From Penium margaritaceum (Eukaryota; Streptophyta; Zygnematophyceae; Desmidiales; Peniaceae), in contig SZWC01001600.1 of NCBI GenBank assembly GCA_023375785.1, forward strand, positions 170,944 through 212,107: DNA of 41,164 nucleotides, in the 5' to 3' direction. The notes below the pieces were generated by a model. The model had not been told where the DNA came from. It was given only the letters and a program-made list of their open reading frames with translations, and did no database searches. Shown in pieces: positions 18,123-27,619 of this stretch. The translations under genes were made by a program, and so were the position numbers. Each line of letters opens with the position of its first letter. Position 1 is the stretch's first letter.

Positions 18123-20790
18123 TGCACAAGAGACCACATGTAAATGCTCATGGAATAAATAAAAATTGTGATTATTGTGCTAAATGAAAATTGACAGATC
18201 ATCATATGCATTCATTGAACCATGACGGGTGACACACTCCCTTTGTACCTTAAAGGTAGTGTGTCAAAACCAACACACGTCCACTGGACAACAGGGGCGG
18301 AGGTCCTACCATGGATGATCACAACTTTGTGTTCATGCATACGGCTCACCATTGGGCCGAGGCCAACACAAGAACAGATTGTATCACCAACGTGATTATT
18401 CAGTGGTACAAGCGTGAGTGCAAGACAGAGAGTAGGATTTTCGACAACAAGAGACCGATTCTTCTTATGGGCACAAAGCAGTTGCACACGTCCCCTTCAA
18501 CAAATTCATGAAGTACAACTACATGTTCATCAGATCGCTCTTCACCCCGACATGGTGAGTCTCCGAAGTCCAACTTGCAAATGTGGGTCTTTAGCATCCA
18601 CTCAAGGCCACCATCTCCACGGCGTTCCATAACAGCATGCGCAATTGATGTAGACTAACCTAGCTGACGACAAAATTTAACATGTAGACCTTTGACTTGC
18701 TAAGATGCGTAACATAGGGCTAATGTGGACGCTAGTCCGCCATGCATGGAGCAAGTGCAACTTTGGCCGTTGCATAGGTCTCCCTTTCTGTTTAGCTCTA
18801 CGGAGGATGTCGTCTCTCTAGGCAGCAAGATGTTCAACAACGCACTACAGCCCGAAGCCAAAGTTGTTATTTCACCTTAATGAGATGCCACCGTAATTGT
18901 GGGAGATGTTTGAGCCCAAGCATTTCCATGTTTTGTTCTTTTGTCGAGTTCTATCCAAAATCATGTTAGAAACATGGCCTGCCCTATATTTGTTTTGGTG
19001 ATAGGAGTAGGCAAGACGATCGTATTTCATGCGGAATTTTGTTAGAGATACGCCCAAACATGAATAGATTAAAAAAAGAACACATGGATCTGTTCAATGT
19101 GAGTACATGTGACATAAGGACAAATAGCCCGATACGCGAATGTGATATTGAAAGAGAAAACATTATAAAACAATGCATCAAAATCCCTCTGTTAGCGCCA
19201 AGTCCTCCTTCCATCCAGAAAAACAGCAACCCACAATTGTTGCAAGCAAAGCACGTTGTCACCAGCATAAGAATTGTTATTGTTGACATGTAAAATTATT
19301 CTACTATCGATGACAGCACATGATGTCCATGGAGAACAGACCAATCAATTGACATGTTCCCACTTTTCAAGGCGACCAATAAAAGGACCATTTGCCTGAT
19401 ATGAAATCATTAGGTATTCCTAAAACGTTTGAACAAGGTTGAAGTAGTGTGAGAAGTACATGCAAACCTCAAGCAAAGAACACGACCAAGATTGTGAAAT
19501 CCTTAGTGCGTGTTAGTATCATTTCGCCACAATTTTCTGAAGATTCTTATCGGATACATGTTTTGCCAAGGATGGACTATTTCCACTTTGAGTTGACCCC
19601 ACATCAATGTTCTCTCCCCACACATCTAGCAAACATTTGGTTTTTTTTTGAGTTGTTGGATTTGCTTGTTGAATGGCTTACAAAGAACAAGGATCGTTCT
19701 ATAGGCCTTTTCATGGCCCAAAAAGTGCAAACCATTATAGTGCAGAAGTACATGGTAATGTTTAGAGTGAAAACATTTTACCATAGTGTCGTACAGGTTT
19801 GCCACAATTTCAAAACCCTTCTTGTGATACTTAATTTCACCCAAGAACGGGGTCTTTTGAATTTATGTCATGGTTGCCCAAACCACTTAGGCCCGATGCA
19901 CGTAGAATTCAATACTGCCAACCATCTCGTCTTCATCGTTGAATACAAGCCGAACGATCCATTCAGACCTCTACCATGGGATGTTCCGCAGTGGAGGACG
20001 ACGTTCTGGTGCTCGCAGGTTAACATGGCACGTCAGCATCCAACACGCGACCGTTATCCTTGGTCCATCAAGGTTGATTGTTGGGATAGCAACCCTTTAC
20101 AATCATCCGTGGCCAAAAGATGTTGCAAGAATAACTTGAATGGTGGATTGGTCATTTCTTTGACGGGTCCAAGAATGACGAAGTGAAGATTCTGTCGGAT
20201 GTAAGAATCGGATAGCCAGATTGCAAATCCTGTTACTTTTTTCATGAACTGAACCAAACATCACGGAATCTACCAAGCGACGCCAATGAGGAAGACATCA
20301 CAATGACGATTGGATCTTATCCCTAAGGTCGGTGTTTTTGCTAGACGAGGCAAAAAGCTGGTCTTGGATACAAACAAGAAGGACATCCACATGTAATTGT
20401 AGTCACTCCATGTGAAAAAAAATTGTATCATGGTAAACATGCAAAATATATACAATTTTACTGTAGTTTGTGAAAATTTTGAATACAAAACCCATAATAT
20501 TGGCATGGAAAACCTCTATGATTGGCTAACAGTACAAGGGAATGGCATCATAAACCTCCACAATTGGCCAAAGTTGTGGAATTCCTTCCTTATGTGGTCC
20601 AAATTGAAGACATAAGTCGATCTGGCTATCCCACGAGATAAAAATTTAGATTCCTTTGCTCGTAACACTGGGTATTTAGCCCGTCCCCCAAAACTACAAC
20701 GTGTATAACCTTGAGTACTTCCACCATAGGTACAAGCCGTTATAATGTGTGGTGTCTTTGCCCACGTGCTGCATTGCAGAACAGGGAGGT
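18123..20790. repeat. Unclassified duplicated repeat DNA, no intact gene
   Basis: This stretch recurs at 36960-39650. Open frames of 60-245 codons occur on both strands (for example + strand 18311-18511 and 19449-20186, minus strand 19626-19844), but none carries a motif I recognise. Comparing the copies, the 66-codon frame at 18311 differs from its partner at 37148 by about ten amino acids, with little sign of codon-level constraint. The frame at 19449-20186 is interrupted by indels in copy 2. It most likely represents decayed transposon or intergenic DNA carried along by the duplication. Confidence 0.5.
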
Positions 20791-21063
20791 CTAGCGGAGC
20801 AACTCCGTTTGGTTACGTTTGGATGGCGTTTTGTTTAGGGAATGGATGATTCGTGTGCTTAGGTGGATTGTTTCTTGGAGGGTTGATGCCAGGGTGTGGG
20901 TTAGCTCAGAGGTGGGATTACTTTTAGGAGATCCCTAACGCTCTTGCCAGATTTCGTGGAATAGATGTGCTCTTCTGGGTTCCCACAAGGGATGTGGGGT
21001 ATTCGAGGGGCCCGATTTCCAGGTCGGTAGTTTCAGATGTTTTCTTGGGTACATGGTTTGAAA

Positions 21064-21767
21064 CTATTGAGTGAGGGATCTCGGCTGCAGACACAGGAGG
21101 AAGCTTTGTTCAATGGTTTCATCATCGGGGCATCTGGGGCACTTCGAGGACGATGGCAAAGGGAGAAATTTATAACGGGCATTTACTTGGATGCTTTGCA
21201 GAAAGATGCAAAGCATGACGTCTTGTGTGCGTAAGTTTTTGGGGAGGGATGTCACTTTTTTGTGAATGACTGAAGGAAGTGTCTTTTCCAAGATAGCTAA
21301 TATGTGGAGGTGGGTTTTGTTATTGAGAGTAGTTTATTGTATATTTCACCAAGAGAGCCTCTTGCTATGCCTATCCAATGGGAAGGTATGTTGGACTGTG
21401 TAGGAATGGATACGAGGGAGCGCCTCTCGAAATAGAGTGGGGTGACGTGATGTAGGTCAAGATTGGTTGTAGAGAGCCATGGGTGGTGTTCAACCTTCCT
21501 TGTGACGGTGTCCATATGCATTGGGGTCCCAATGTATGGATCTTGATGTGCTCTGATTTTGTAACCGATTGTGAGTCGAAGACCGTAGAGGGAAGTGAGG
21601 GTGATGTATTTGGTGCCTTGCCAGCCCAGAAGGTGATCAACAACAATGTCAAAAATGGTGAGCTGTGATGGGGTCTGTAATGGACACAGACTGTCGCATA
21701 GGTCTTCCAAGAAGAAATGCTTCAACTTTGAGGTTTGGGGTTTTTGGGTTGAACAACAGAGCTGCAC
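21064..21767 (-). pseudogene. LINE-like reverse transcriptase C-terminal part (zf-RVT), copy 1
   Basis: Two overlapping minus-strand frames (21767-21297 and 21291-21064), joined by a frameshift near 21290, give a sequence typical of the region after the RT core in plant non-LTR elements. It includes Glu-Ile-Tyr-Asn-Lys-Leu-Leu-Ser-Ile-Thr, Trp-Ile-Arg-His-Phe-Pro-like residues, Leu-Arg-Thr-Gln-Asp-Val-Met-Leu-Cys-Ile-Phe, then Lys-Cys-Pro-Arg-Cys-Pro-Asp-Asp-Glu-Thr-Ile-Glu-Gln and a later Cys. The last block matches the zf-RVT pattern (C-x2-C ... ETIEH ... C) with His replaced by Gln in both copies. The catalytic RT and endonuclease parts are missing; the 5' end runs into the poly-C boundary within 400 bp. 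Confidence 0.6.
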
Positions 21768-22155
21768 ACAATTTTTTTACTGACTCAATGGGGCACGCCT
21801 GATTATTGCCATCAGTTTGATACCACCCTGATAGCAGTGGCGCATGACTGCCCCGTGACTACTCCGAGGTTAGGCTCCCCGCCAACCTCCGGTGTGCTAG
21901 TCCCATTTCAGTCTTCCAATGGAGGATGCTCCCGAAGGAGCGTTCCAAAAAGTGGGTAGGCCGCTTGGTTGTGGGGCGCACACGGTATTCTTTAGTAAAA
22001 GGCGAAAGAATAGTTCGCTTTGTGCGTCCCACGCGGCTGATGGACAGTAACTGTGTGACGGACGATGCTAAGTACGCTTCAAACTGCGCAAAGAATTTGT
22101 GTTCAGAATGGCGCCACGTATCACGCTGGACGCCGTTGTCCCAACCTCCCTCCAG

Positions 22156-22186
<31 letters not shown>
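22156..22186 (+). repeat. 31-nt poly-C run at the right edge of duplication copy 1
   Basis: An uninterrupted run of 31 C follows CTCCAG. Homology with copy 2 ends here; copy 2 continues as a C-rich minisatellite. Run length is likely unstable and possibly mis-assembled. Confidence 0.95.
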
Positions 22187-22187
<1 letters not shown>

Positions 22188-22439
22188 CGAAAAATCGGCC
22201 GCCTCCAACGTTCAATTTTTCTGCTGCGTGTTGTCATCAAGGTCGTGGGTGCCTTGTAGCCTGCCACGTGTCCAGGGCTCAACAAGAATGTCTTTTGGCG
22301 TCGGACTTTGCCGAGTTTAGTCACTCGCCCCCTTTATTTGTGGAAATGACTGTGACGTCCGATTGTGCTCTCGCTTCCGCATTCGAAGTCAAGCTCGTGC
22401 GAGGCAGCCTCCTCGCGACCGACAAGTGGGCCCGCGTGG

Positions 22440-23190
22440 ACGTGTGCTGCAGCACTCACCGTCACCCCGATGACGCATGTCGGTTGCCATGCCCCAGTGG
22501 CGCCGACAGCAGTAGCAGCAGCAGCAGCAGCAGCAACGGCGGCGACAGTGGCGGCGGCGATGGAACGTGCGGCTGTGGAATCAATCAGGACGATGCCGTG
22601 CTCGGCAATCACGATCAGCAGCACCAGTCGATTTCGCACTTTTGCAATGAACGCCGGTCACGCTGCGGGACGGATGCAGGTGAGGAGAGGGATCAGGGAC
22701 AATGTGGCCACGTGGAAGGGCAGAGCTGTTTCCACTTCCTCCTCTGCCGTCCGCAGGAGTCGAACCTGCAACCACAAATCTCCACAGACCCTACTGCTGC
22801 TGCTGCTGTGGCGGCAGCAGCTGCTGCAGCCACCGTGAGTGGCACCGGCGATGCTGCGCGTGGGTGGGTGGGTGGATGTGCGAACCCAGATGGTCATGCC
22901 GATGCGGACGATCTGCCAGTGGAAAGTCCTTTGCCACCACTGCATTCTGCTTTGTCCACTGCAGTTGCTGCTGCCTCCACTGCTGGTGTTGCTGCTGCTG
23001 CTGGTCGTGGTGCTGGTGAAGGTGGCGGCGGGGGCAGCAGCGGCTGCAGGGGCGGCAGTGGTAGCGGAGGCGGCAGCGTCGGGTGTGTTGTNAGTTCAGG
23101 CAGCAGGGAGGACAGATGGCAGCGAACAAGGAGGGGTACAGGGAAGAAGAAGAGGAGGAGGAGGAGGAGGAGGAGGAGGAGGAGGAATGG
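22440..23190. repeat. Trinucleotide-rich low-complexity region
   Basis: AGC/GCA/GCG-type repeats (22505-22535, 22795-22835, 22985-23085) and a GAG/AGG run (23141-23186) keep several frames open on both strands at once, including a 429-codon + strand frame (21926-23215). The products are homopolymeric Ser, Ala, Gly, Gln, Glu or Arg stretches, depending on frame. That pattern is expected of microsatellites, and no single frame looks favoured. One N is present at 23092. Confidence 0.75.
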
Positions 23191-23652
23191 CTCCGATGTT
23201 GGAGAGGTGCAATGACAGCCATTGCGACCAACGAGAGAAAGAGTTGGCATGCGTTGACAGTCTGGACTCGAGCGAGGAAGTTGTTGTGGTTCCTATCCGT
23301 GCTTCAGCCAGTGTATCGCCTTCCATGTGAGTCTGAATTTGTACGACAAGCCCTGCGGATTCATTGTCCGACTACCCCTCTGTCTCACCTCCCCTGTCCC
23401 CCCGATCCCCTCTCCCATCCCGACCTTGCTCAGCGAGCACAAAGAAAATTCAAGAGCAAGGGTTTGGAATGTATGGTCAACTGTCAGTGGTGTTGGGAGC
23501 TAAAAGTGCACTGGGCTTTGCCCGAGAACCCTGTTTGTTTGTTTGAGGTGGCGCGAAGGACTCCAGCATCCTCCCCACCATGCTGTCATGCCGTCATGTT
23601 GTCATGTTCACTTAAAGAAATGTAATTAAAAAAAAAGTGCACTGGGGCAACA

Positions 23653-24012
23653 GGCATCCACATTCTTATCCACACAACTTACACATCCACAACCCACGTT
23701 CACATCCACACACTCACATTCAGATCCACACTTCCACATCCACACGCACAAACACGCAATGCACATCCAGACATATACGTTCACATCCACACGTCGATGT
23801 GCATGTCCACACATTCGTAGTCACATCCACATTCATATCCATGCATCCACTTTCACATCCACACATCCGATTTCATTCGCACTCATCCACGTTCACTTGC
23901 ACTGTTCCTCATTCACTTCCACACATCCACATTCACATCACATTCACATCCACACTTCCACACATCCACATTCACATCACATTCACATCCACACATCCAC
24001 ACATTTATACAT
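23653..24012 (+). repeat. Minisatellite of TTCACATCCACACA-type units
   Basis: About 360 bp consist of imperfect head-to-tail copies of a unit built from CACATCCACA and CATTCACATC, spaced mostly by 12-18 bp. A perfect-looking subrepeat (CACATTCACATCACATTCAC) occurs twice near 23927-23985. The array is C/A-rich on this strand and encodes only His/Thr/Ser-rich shadow frames. Confidence 0.85.
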
Positions 24013-24064
24013 CCATTGCTGAACTTTGACCATGAAAAGGCACCTTGTAGAGATAAACGTGCTG

Positions 24065-24440
24065 TTCAGTTTCTTGCTTTCTGTCACTTGCATTTAGTTT
24101 CTTCAGTTCTGTTTCTTGCATTTAGTTTCTTGAGTTCTGTTTCTTGCATTTAGTTTCTTGAGTTCTGTTTCTTGCATTTAGTTTCTTGAGTTCTGTTTCT
24201 TGCATTTAGTTTCTTCAGTTCTGTTTCTTGCATTTAGTTTCTTGAGTTCTGTTTCTTGCATTTAGTTTCTTGAGTTCTGTTTCTTGCCTTTGATTTCTTG
24301 AGTTCTGTTTCTTGCATTTAGTTTCTTGAGTTCTGTTTCTCGCATTTAGTTTCTTGAGTTCTGTTTCTTGTATTTAGTTTCTTGTGTTTAGTTCCTTGCA
24401 TTTAGTTTCTTGAGTTCTGTTTCTTGCGTTTAGTTTGTTG
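24065..24440 (+). repeat. 28-bp minisatellite (GTTTCTTGCATTTAGTTTCT unit)
   Basis: Around 12-13 head-to-tail copies of a 28-bp unit made of GTTTCTTGCATTTAG plus TTTCTTGAGTTCT, with few substitutions (for example TTCAG for TTGAG, CTTGCC for CTTGCA). It follows the CA-rich minisatellite with only a 50-bp gap. Confidence 0.9.
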
Positions 24441-25127
24441 AGGATCGTGTTGAGGTAAACGTCTCCCAGCTTTTCCGCCAATGATGTTCAGACCAATAGC
24501 AAGTCTCATCTTTTCTTGTGGAATGGCTGAAATGACTGGACTCCTTGGAAATCTGCATTGCTTGTGCTCCGGTCCGAACGACAGAGGACTAGACTGAAGG
24601 AGCCCGAGAGGGGGGGGCAGGGGGTGGGGGGGGTGGGGGGGGGGGTCGGGGGTTGGGGGGGGGGGGAGGTTCGGAAGCCTTATACTCCAATACGAACAAC
24701 AGATAGCTACAATGAATGTGGCAGACGCAAGCTTGGCAGACGAGAACACAGCGGGTTTTATTTTTTCTAAACGCTTTGCAAAGCGTTTAAGAAAAAATAA
24801 AATCCAATACGAACAACAGATAGCTACAATGAATGTGGCAGACGTAAGCTTGGCAGACGAGAACACAGCGGGTCTTATTTTTTCTAAACGCTTTGCAAAG
24901 CGTTTTAGAAAAAATAAAATCCAATACGAACAACAGATAGCTACAATGAATGTGGCAGACGTAAGCTTGGCAGACGAGAACACAATGGAGCTGTCAGGGA
25001 AGGTTGATGTATGAGAAATCCAGCAACAACACACCCTCTTTCTCCCTCTCTTTCTGTCCTCTTGGGGAGGGGAGGTATCCTTGAAACCTCTACGCCAGTC
25101 GTTTGTCCGCTGCACCCTCCATCGCAT
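24402..25127 (-). CDS. Hypothetical minus-strand frame across the 117-bp repeats
   Basis: A 241-codon minus-strand frame starts at 25127 and runs through all repeat copies and the G-rich tract (which encodes a Pro-rich stretch) to 24402. The repeats give 39-residue units, each with a hydrophobic part (Phe-Ile-Val-Ala-Ile-Cys-Cys-Ser-Tyr-Trp-Ile-Leu-Phe-Phe-Leu) and a basic part (Lys-Arg-Phe-Ala-Lys-Arg-Leu-Glu-Lys). The + strand is also open through the repeats (24712-25014), so coding is not proven on either strand. No homologous family is recognised; a chance consequence of a 117-bp (3 x 39) period is a real alternative. Confidence 0.25.
   Translation of the reverse strand: MRWRVQRTNDWRRGFKDTSPPQEDRKRGRKRVCCCWISHTSTFPDSSIVFSSAKLTSATFIVAICCSYWILFFLKRFAKRLEKIRPAVFSSAKLTSATFIVAICCSYWILFFLKRFAKRLEKIKPAVFSSAKLASATFIVAICCSYWSIRLPNLPPPPTPDPPPHPPHPLPPPLGLLQSSPLSFGPEHKQCRFPRSPVISAIPQEKMRLAIGLNIIGGKAGRRLPQHDPQQTKRKKQNSRN
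24607..24672 (+). repeat. G-rich tract with potential G-quadruplexes
   Basis: About 66 bp of almost only G with single T, C or A interruptions, including runs of 8 to 13 G. At least four runs of three or more G lie within 20-30 bp many times over, so intramolecular G-quadruplex folding is likely on this strand and i-motif on the other. Confidence 0.9.
24687..24990 (+). repeat. 117-bp tandem repeat, ~2.6 copies, each with a long hairpin
   Basis: Copies start at 24687, 24804 and 24921 (CCAATACGAACAACAGATAG), giving an exact 117-bp period; the last stops near 24986. The first two contain an inverted repeat with arms of about 23 bp meeting at CTTTGCAAAG (arm sequence TTTTCTAAACGCTTTG and its complement, with one extra base on the right arm), centred near 24779 and 24896. 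The third copy ends before its hairpin. Copies are nearly identical, suggesting recent expansion. Confidence 0.9.
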
Positions 25128-25411
25128 TCTTTTGTGTGCCAGTGGGTCGTGGATGTGGTCTGACTTCAGCGTTGCTGGGTTGTTGATGTTTGTCTTGATG
25201 TCGCATGTTTAATGGCCGACCAGAGGTTGTGATGATGGCGCGTCCTACCCCCCCCCCCCCCTCCGCCTTCTGGTTTCCATGTGTCCTCCAGGCTGACCAC
25301 CATGATGTCATCGGGAGAACCATCAACAGTGAGGCTGGCGGTGGTGGATGCGTTTGGCATCGTTGTGATCGTGCGGCTCTTTGAAGACCTCCAAGCGCCG
25401 TTGTTTGCCAT
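25090..25411 (-). CDS. Hypothetical minus-strand frame split by a G-tract frameshift
   Basis: From ATG 25411-25409 the minus strand reads a protein-like sequence (Met-Ala-Asn-Asn-Gly-Ala-Trp-Arg, later Asp-Asp-Ile-Met-Val-Val-Ser-Leu-Glu-Asp-Thr-Trp-Lys-Pro-Glu) into a poly-Gly stretch encoded by a run of about 15 G (25248-25262). After a shift of frame in that run, a hydrophilic sequence continues (Thr-Ser-Gly-Arg-Pro-Leu-Asn-Met-Arg) to a stop at 25090. The homopolymer length could be a sequencing error or a real slippage mutation. No family is recognised. Confidence 0.25.
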
Positions 25412-26028
25412 GGCCAAACACTGACTGGTGCTGGTGAGCAATCCAGAAGGAGTGTCGGGTTGGGTTGCGACCTATGAGGTTCAGACTTGGTGACCGCATC
25501 ATTGGGTCGAAATCATCTGGTCCCCATTTGCACTACCATTCCATGTACCTTACCCTAGAAGGCCTGTGAAATGGGAGGCAGACCACGTGAAACATGAACA
25601 ACGAAATAAGGCATAACCCTCCGATGACCGTTTGGCCTGTTTGAAGTGGACCACAATGTTTGCCCCTGACATCAAGAAAACACCAAGCTTTGGATTACAT
25701 TAAAACTTGAATTGCACTGAAGGTCTGTGGACAGCGTCGAGGGTGAGGTTGGTAAGGATGGATTTAGTCAATTGAAAGCACGAATCCTTCAATGAGCATA
25801 CATTTGTGAGTTTTCAACCTATGAACTCTGAGAGCACACAATGGTCTCCATGTAGGGAATTAAATTTTACTATATGCGAATTTGCATAGTAGCTTCCTAG
25901 CGTCATTGTGCAGGCAAGGAAAAGAGTCCTCGTCGTCAGAAGTAATAGCTTGCATGGCTGGGTTAGGGAGAACAAGACTTTGGCTGGGTGGGACATGTCA
26001 AGTATAACAAGCTTCGTAAGCTTCAATG
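25412..26028. other. Spacer, nothing recognised
   Basis: No long protein-like frame, tandem array or terminal repeat is visible here. Sequence at ~25990-26028 directly beside the inverted LTR relic (CATTGAAGCTT on the minus strand) resembles what follows the LTR of element B and may be a scrap of that family's leader. Confidence 0.4.
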
Positions 26029-26487
26029 TGCAGAGAGAGGTATCAACTTCCAAGCACACATCATACATACATTTTTACGGTAGGAACCAACAAGGTTGGA
26101 CACTGCTACAGGTCACTTTGATCTAAACCGGTCCATAACCACTGTTTTGCCGGTAACTCGATGCAGGATGCAAAATCTCGAGCTGGACATGGCAACTACA
26201 GAGATTCACTTGCCTGACACTGATCGGTGAACCCACGATGCAAACACATGCAAATTGGGCCCATGACCAGTCCATTGAGAAAACCCCAAAAACTGTAGAA
26301 AATTGCAGTGTTTGAGTGTGTCTCCAACACATTGTAGCAGCTGCCCTACAGGTGCGCATGGGTGGATCACCACACAAAGGAGCCCCGGCGCAAGATGCAT
26401 CCGCATTAAGGATCTGCAATGGCATGGTGCCGGCCTAGTGGTCAAAACCAGCACTACAAGGAGACGAGATTGACTCACATCACAACA
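26029..26487 (-). repeat. Inverted LTR relic of the copia B family
   Basis: Read on the minus strand, this 459-bp segment aligns with the 5' LTR of element B (26824-27314). Both open TGTTGTGAT; both contain GACCACT(A/C)GGCC, TGGACTGG(T/C)C(A/G)TGGGCCC followed by ATTTGCATG, AAAACAGTGGTT and CCGGTTTAG-like blocks; both end CTCTCTCTGCA. After the end, CATTGAAGCTT parallels TGGTATTGAAGCATT of element B's primer-binding region, so it may be a 5' LTR plus a scrap of leader rather than a clean solo LTR. It lies 336 bp upstream of B in opposite orientation. No target-site duplication is visible. Confidence 0.75.
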
Positions 26488-26823
26488 GTTTTTCATGACC
26501 CGATGGCACTCATGTCCATACACGCGTGGAACTTACACAAGTGAGGAATGGGATTCTAAACAATGCACACGCACACACACCCCACTCTAGGCCACCCTCA
26601 GGCAAGGGGCAAAACCTGACAGAATGAATGGCTACCCCAAACTATTCCTACGCATGTGCCTCGGTCACATAATAAACTTGTTGAAGGTCCGTGCTGACTT
26701 AGATGAGAGCTGTGACATGCCGCTCCACTAATTCACACGCAAAGTGGTGCTCATCATCAATATACATTTTCCATGCATGAATTACACCAAACTTCTCTGG
26801 AATGGCAAGATCACGCTAGTTAT

Positions 26824-27314
26824 TGTTGTGATTTGTGACGTTTCTGTCGACCTGTACAGTTTACTGTGACCACTCGGCCGTGTCCATACTCGTGCAGATC
26901 CCTGATGCGGACCCAGGCGGTACCGGTGCGTCATCTGGTGGCGGACTACCAGCTTGGAGCTGACCGACGACCGTTCCAGTGCTCTGGACGCTACCCGGGA
27001 CTTCCTGTAGTTTTTCTGCAGCACGCAAGACTTTATCAGTGGACTGGCCGTGGGCCCGATTTGCATGTTTTGCATTGTGTGTCCACCGTTCGATGCCGGA
27101 TGCATGCATGTGACTAGTCGTAGCGTCCGGCTTGTGTTTCTGCACGTCTAGGTTTAGATGGCGTAGCGTTCTGACATGTGTGCGCAGAGTTACGGCCAAA
27201 ACAGTGGTTTTGGGCCGGTTTTAGGACAGATCTTACACTGCCGCGTGCGATACCCGCCGTGCGCCGCGGCAGGTCCTTATGCCATGGACCTGTCATTTGT
27301 CATCTCTCTCTGCA
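26824..27314 (+). repeat. 5' LTR of copia B
   Basis: It starts TGTTGTGAT and ends CTCTCTCTGCA, two bases before the primer-binding site. The start is confirmed by the matching 3' LTR beginning at 33674, and the end by the inverted relic at 26029, which has the same terminus. It is GC-rich with CCGGTTTTAGG near 27215 and CCGCGTGCG near 27241. The promoter should lie here but no clear TATA box is seen; a TATAAGAG occurs only further downstream in the leader (27469). Confidence 0.85.
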
Positions 27315-27316
27315 AA

Positions 27317-27329
27317 TGGTATTGAAGCA
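27317..27329 (+). promoter_or_regulatory. Primer-binding site of copia B
   Basis: TGGTATTGAAGCA lies two bases after the LTR end. It keeps the TGGTAT start and GC near the end of the TGGTATCAGAGC site used with initiator-Met tRNA, with three mismatches. A site of the same type serves the minus-strand element, at 16981-16998. Confidence 0.65.
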
Positions 27330-27477
27330 TTCAGACACTTTGCCTTGTGTCCCCTAGCCAAACTCTTGCCGTTGCGTGCACGACATGTGACTGTCGTCAC
27401 TGTCTGATCAGGCACGGACGCCTTGTCAACGAGAGTGTTGCTAGGAAGCTTCTTTTCATCTTCTCTTGGTATAAGAG

Positions 27478-27497
27478 CAGTGAGACAGTTCTCACTG
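27478..27497 (+). promoter_or_regulatory. Possible RNA hairpin in the copia B leader
   Basis: CAGTGAGA-CAGT-TCTCACTG is a perfect 8-bp stem with a 4-nt loop, 150 nt downstream of the primer-binding site. Retroelement leaders often hold stem-loops for genomic RNA dimerisation or packaging at this place. The role is inference; only the inverted repeat is seen. A TATAAGAG sequence overlaps its left side. Confidence 0.35.
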
Positions 27498-27619
27498 AGC
27501 TGCGCAGCAGAGCAGCAGCAGTGAGAGTCACCGTTGCATCAGATCTATTGGGGCCTGTCGAAGACAACCGGTCAGCGTCGACGCAGCCCACACCTGTCAC
27601 ATGGGACCGTAGCAGCGAC

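Larger units (their letters stand above)
14891..22157 (+). repeat. Large direct duplication, copy 1
   Basis: This block matches 33728-41107 in the same orientation over its whole length, roughly 95% by eye. The offset is 18,837 bp at the left end and 18,950 bp at the right because of small indels. Copy 2 lacks 18 bp near 15230. Copy 1 lacks about 40 bp and about 110 bp of LINE sequence (near 21615 and 21725) and has about 80 bp extra before 21931. The left edge falls in the middle of the minus-strand LTR element, not at an element boundary. The right edge is a poly-C run, after which the two copies differ within the window. Confidence 0.95.

Noticed and set aside
19449..20186. 245-codon + strand open frame in the duplicated repeat
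   Set aside because: The duplicate copy has indels that break the frame, no motif is recognised, and the minus strand is equally protein-like. Treated as unclassified repeat.
22742..22772. tRNA-like T-arm on the minus strand (GCAGG, TTCGACT loop, CCTGC)
   Set aside because: The T-arm is perfect, but no anticodon stem, D-arm or well-paired acceptor stem can be fitted upstream; the surrounding sequence is GCA repeat. At most a chance match or a SINE-like scrap.
21926..23215. 429-codon + strand open frame
   Set aside because: Most of it is trinucleotide repeat, other frames on both strands are open across the same bases, and it begins in decayed LINE antisense sequence and passes through a poly-C run and an N. 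No domain is seen.
23653..24440. CRISPR-like array of direct repeats
   Set aside because: Units are contiguous with no unique spacers, and the sequence is eukaryotic; these are ordinary minisatellites.
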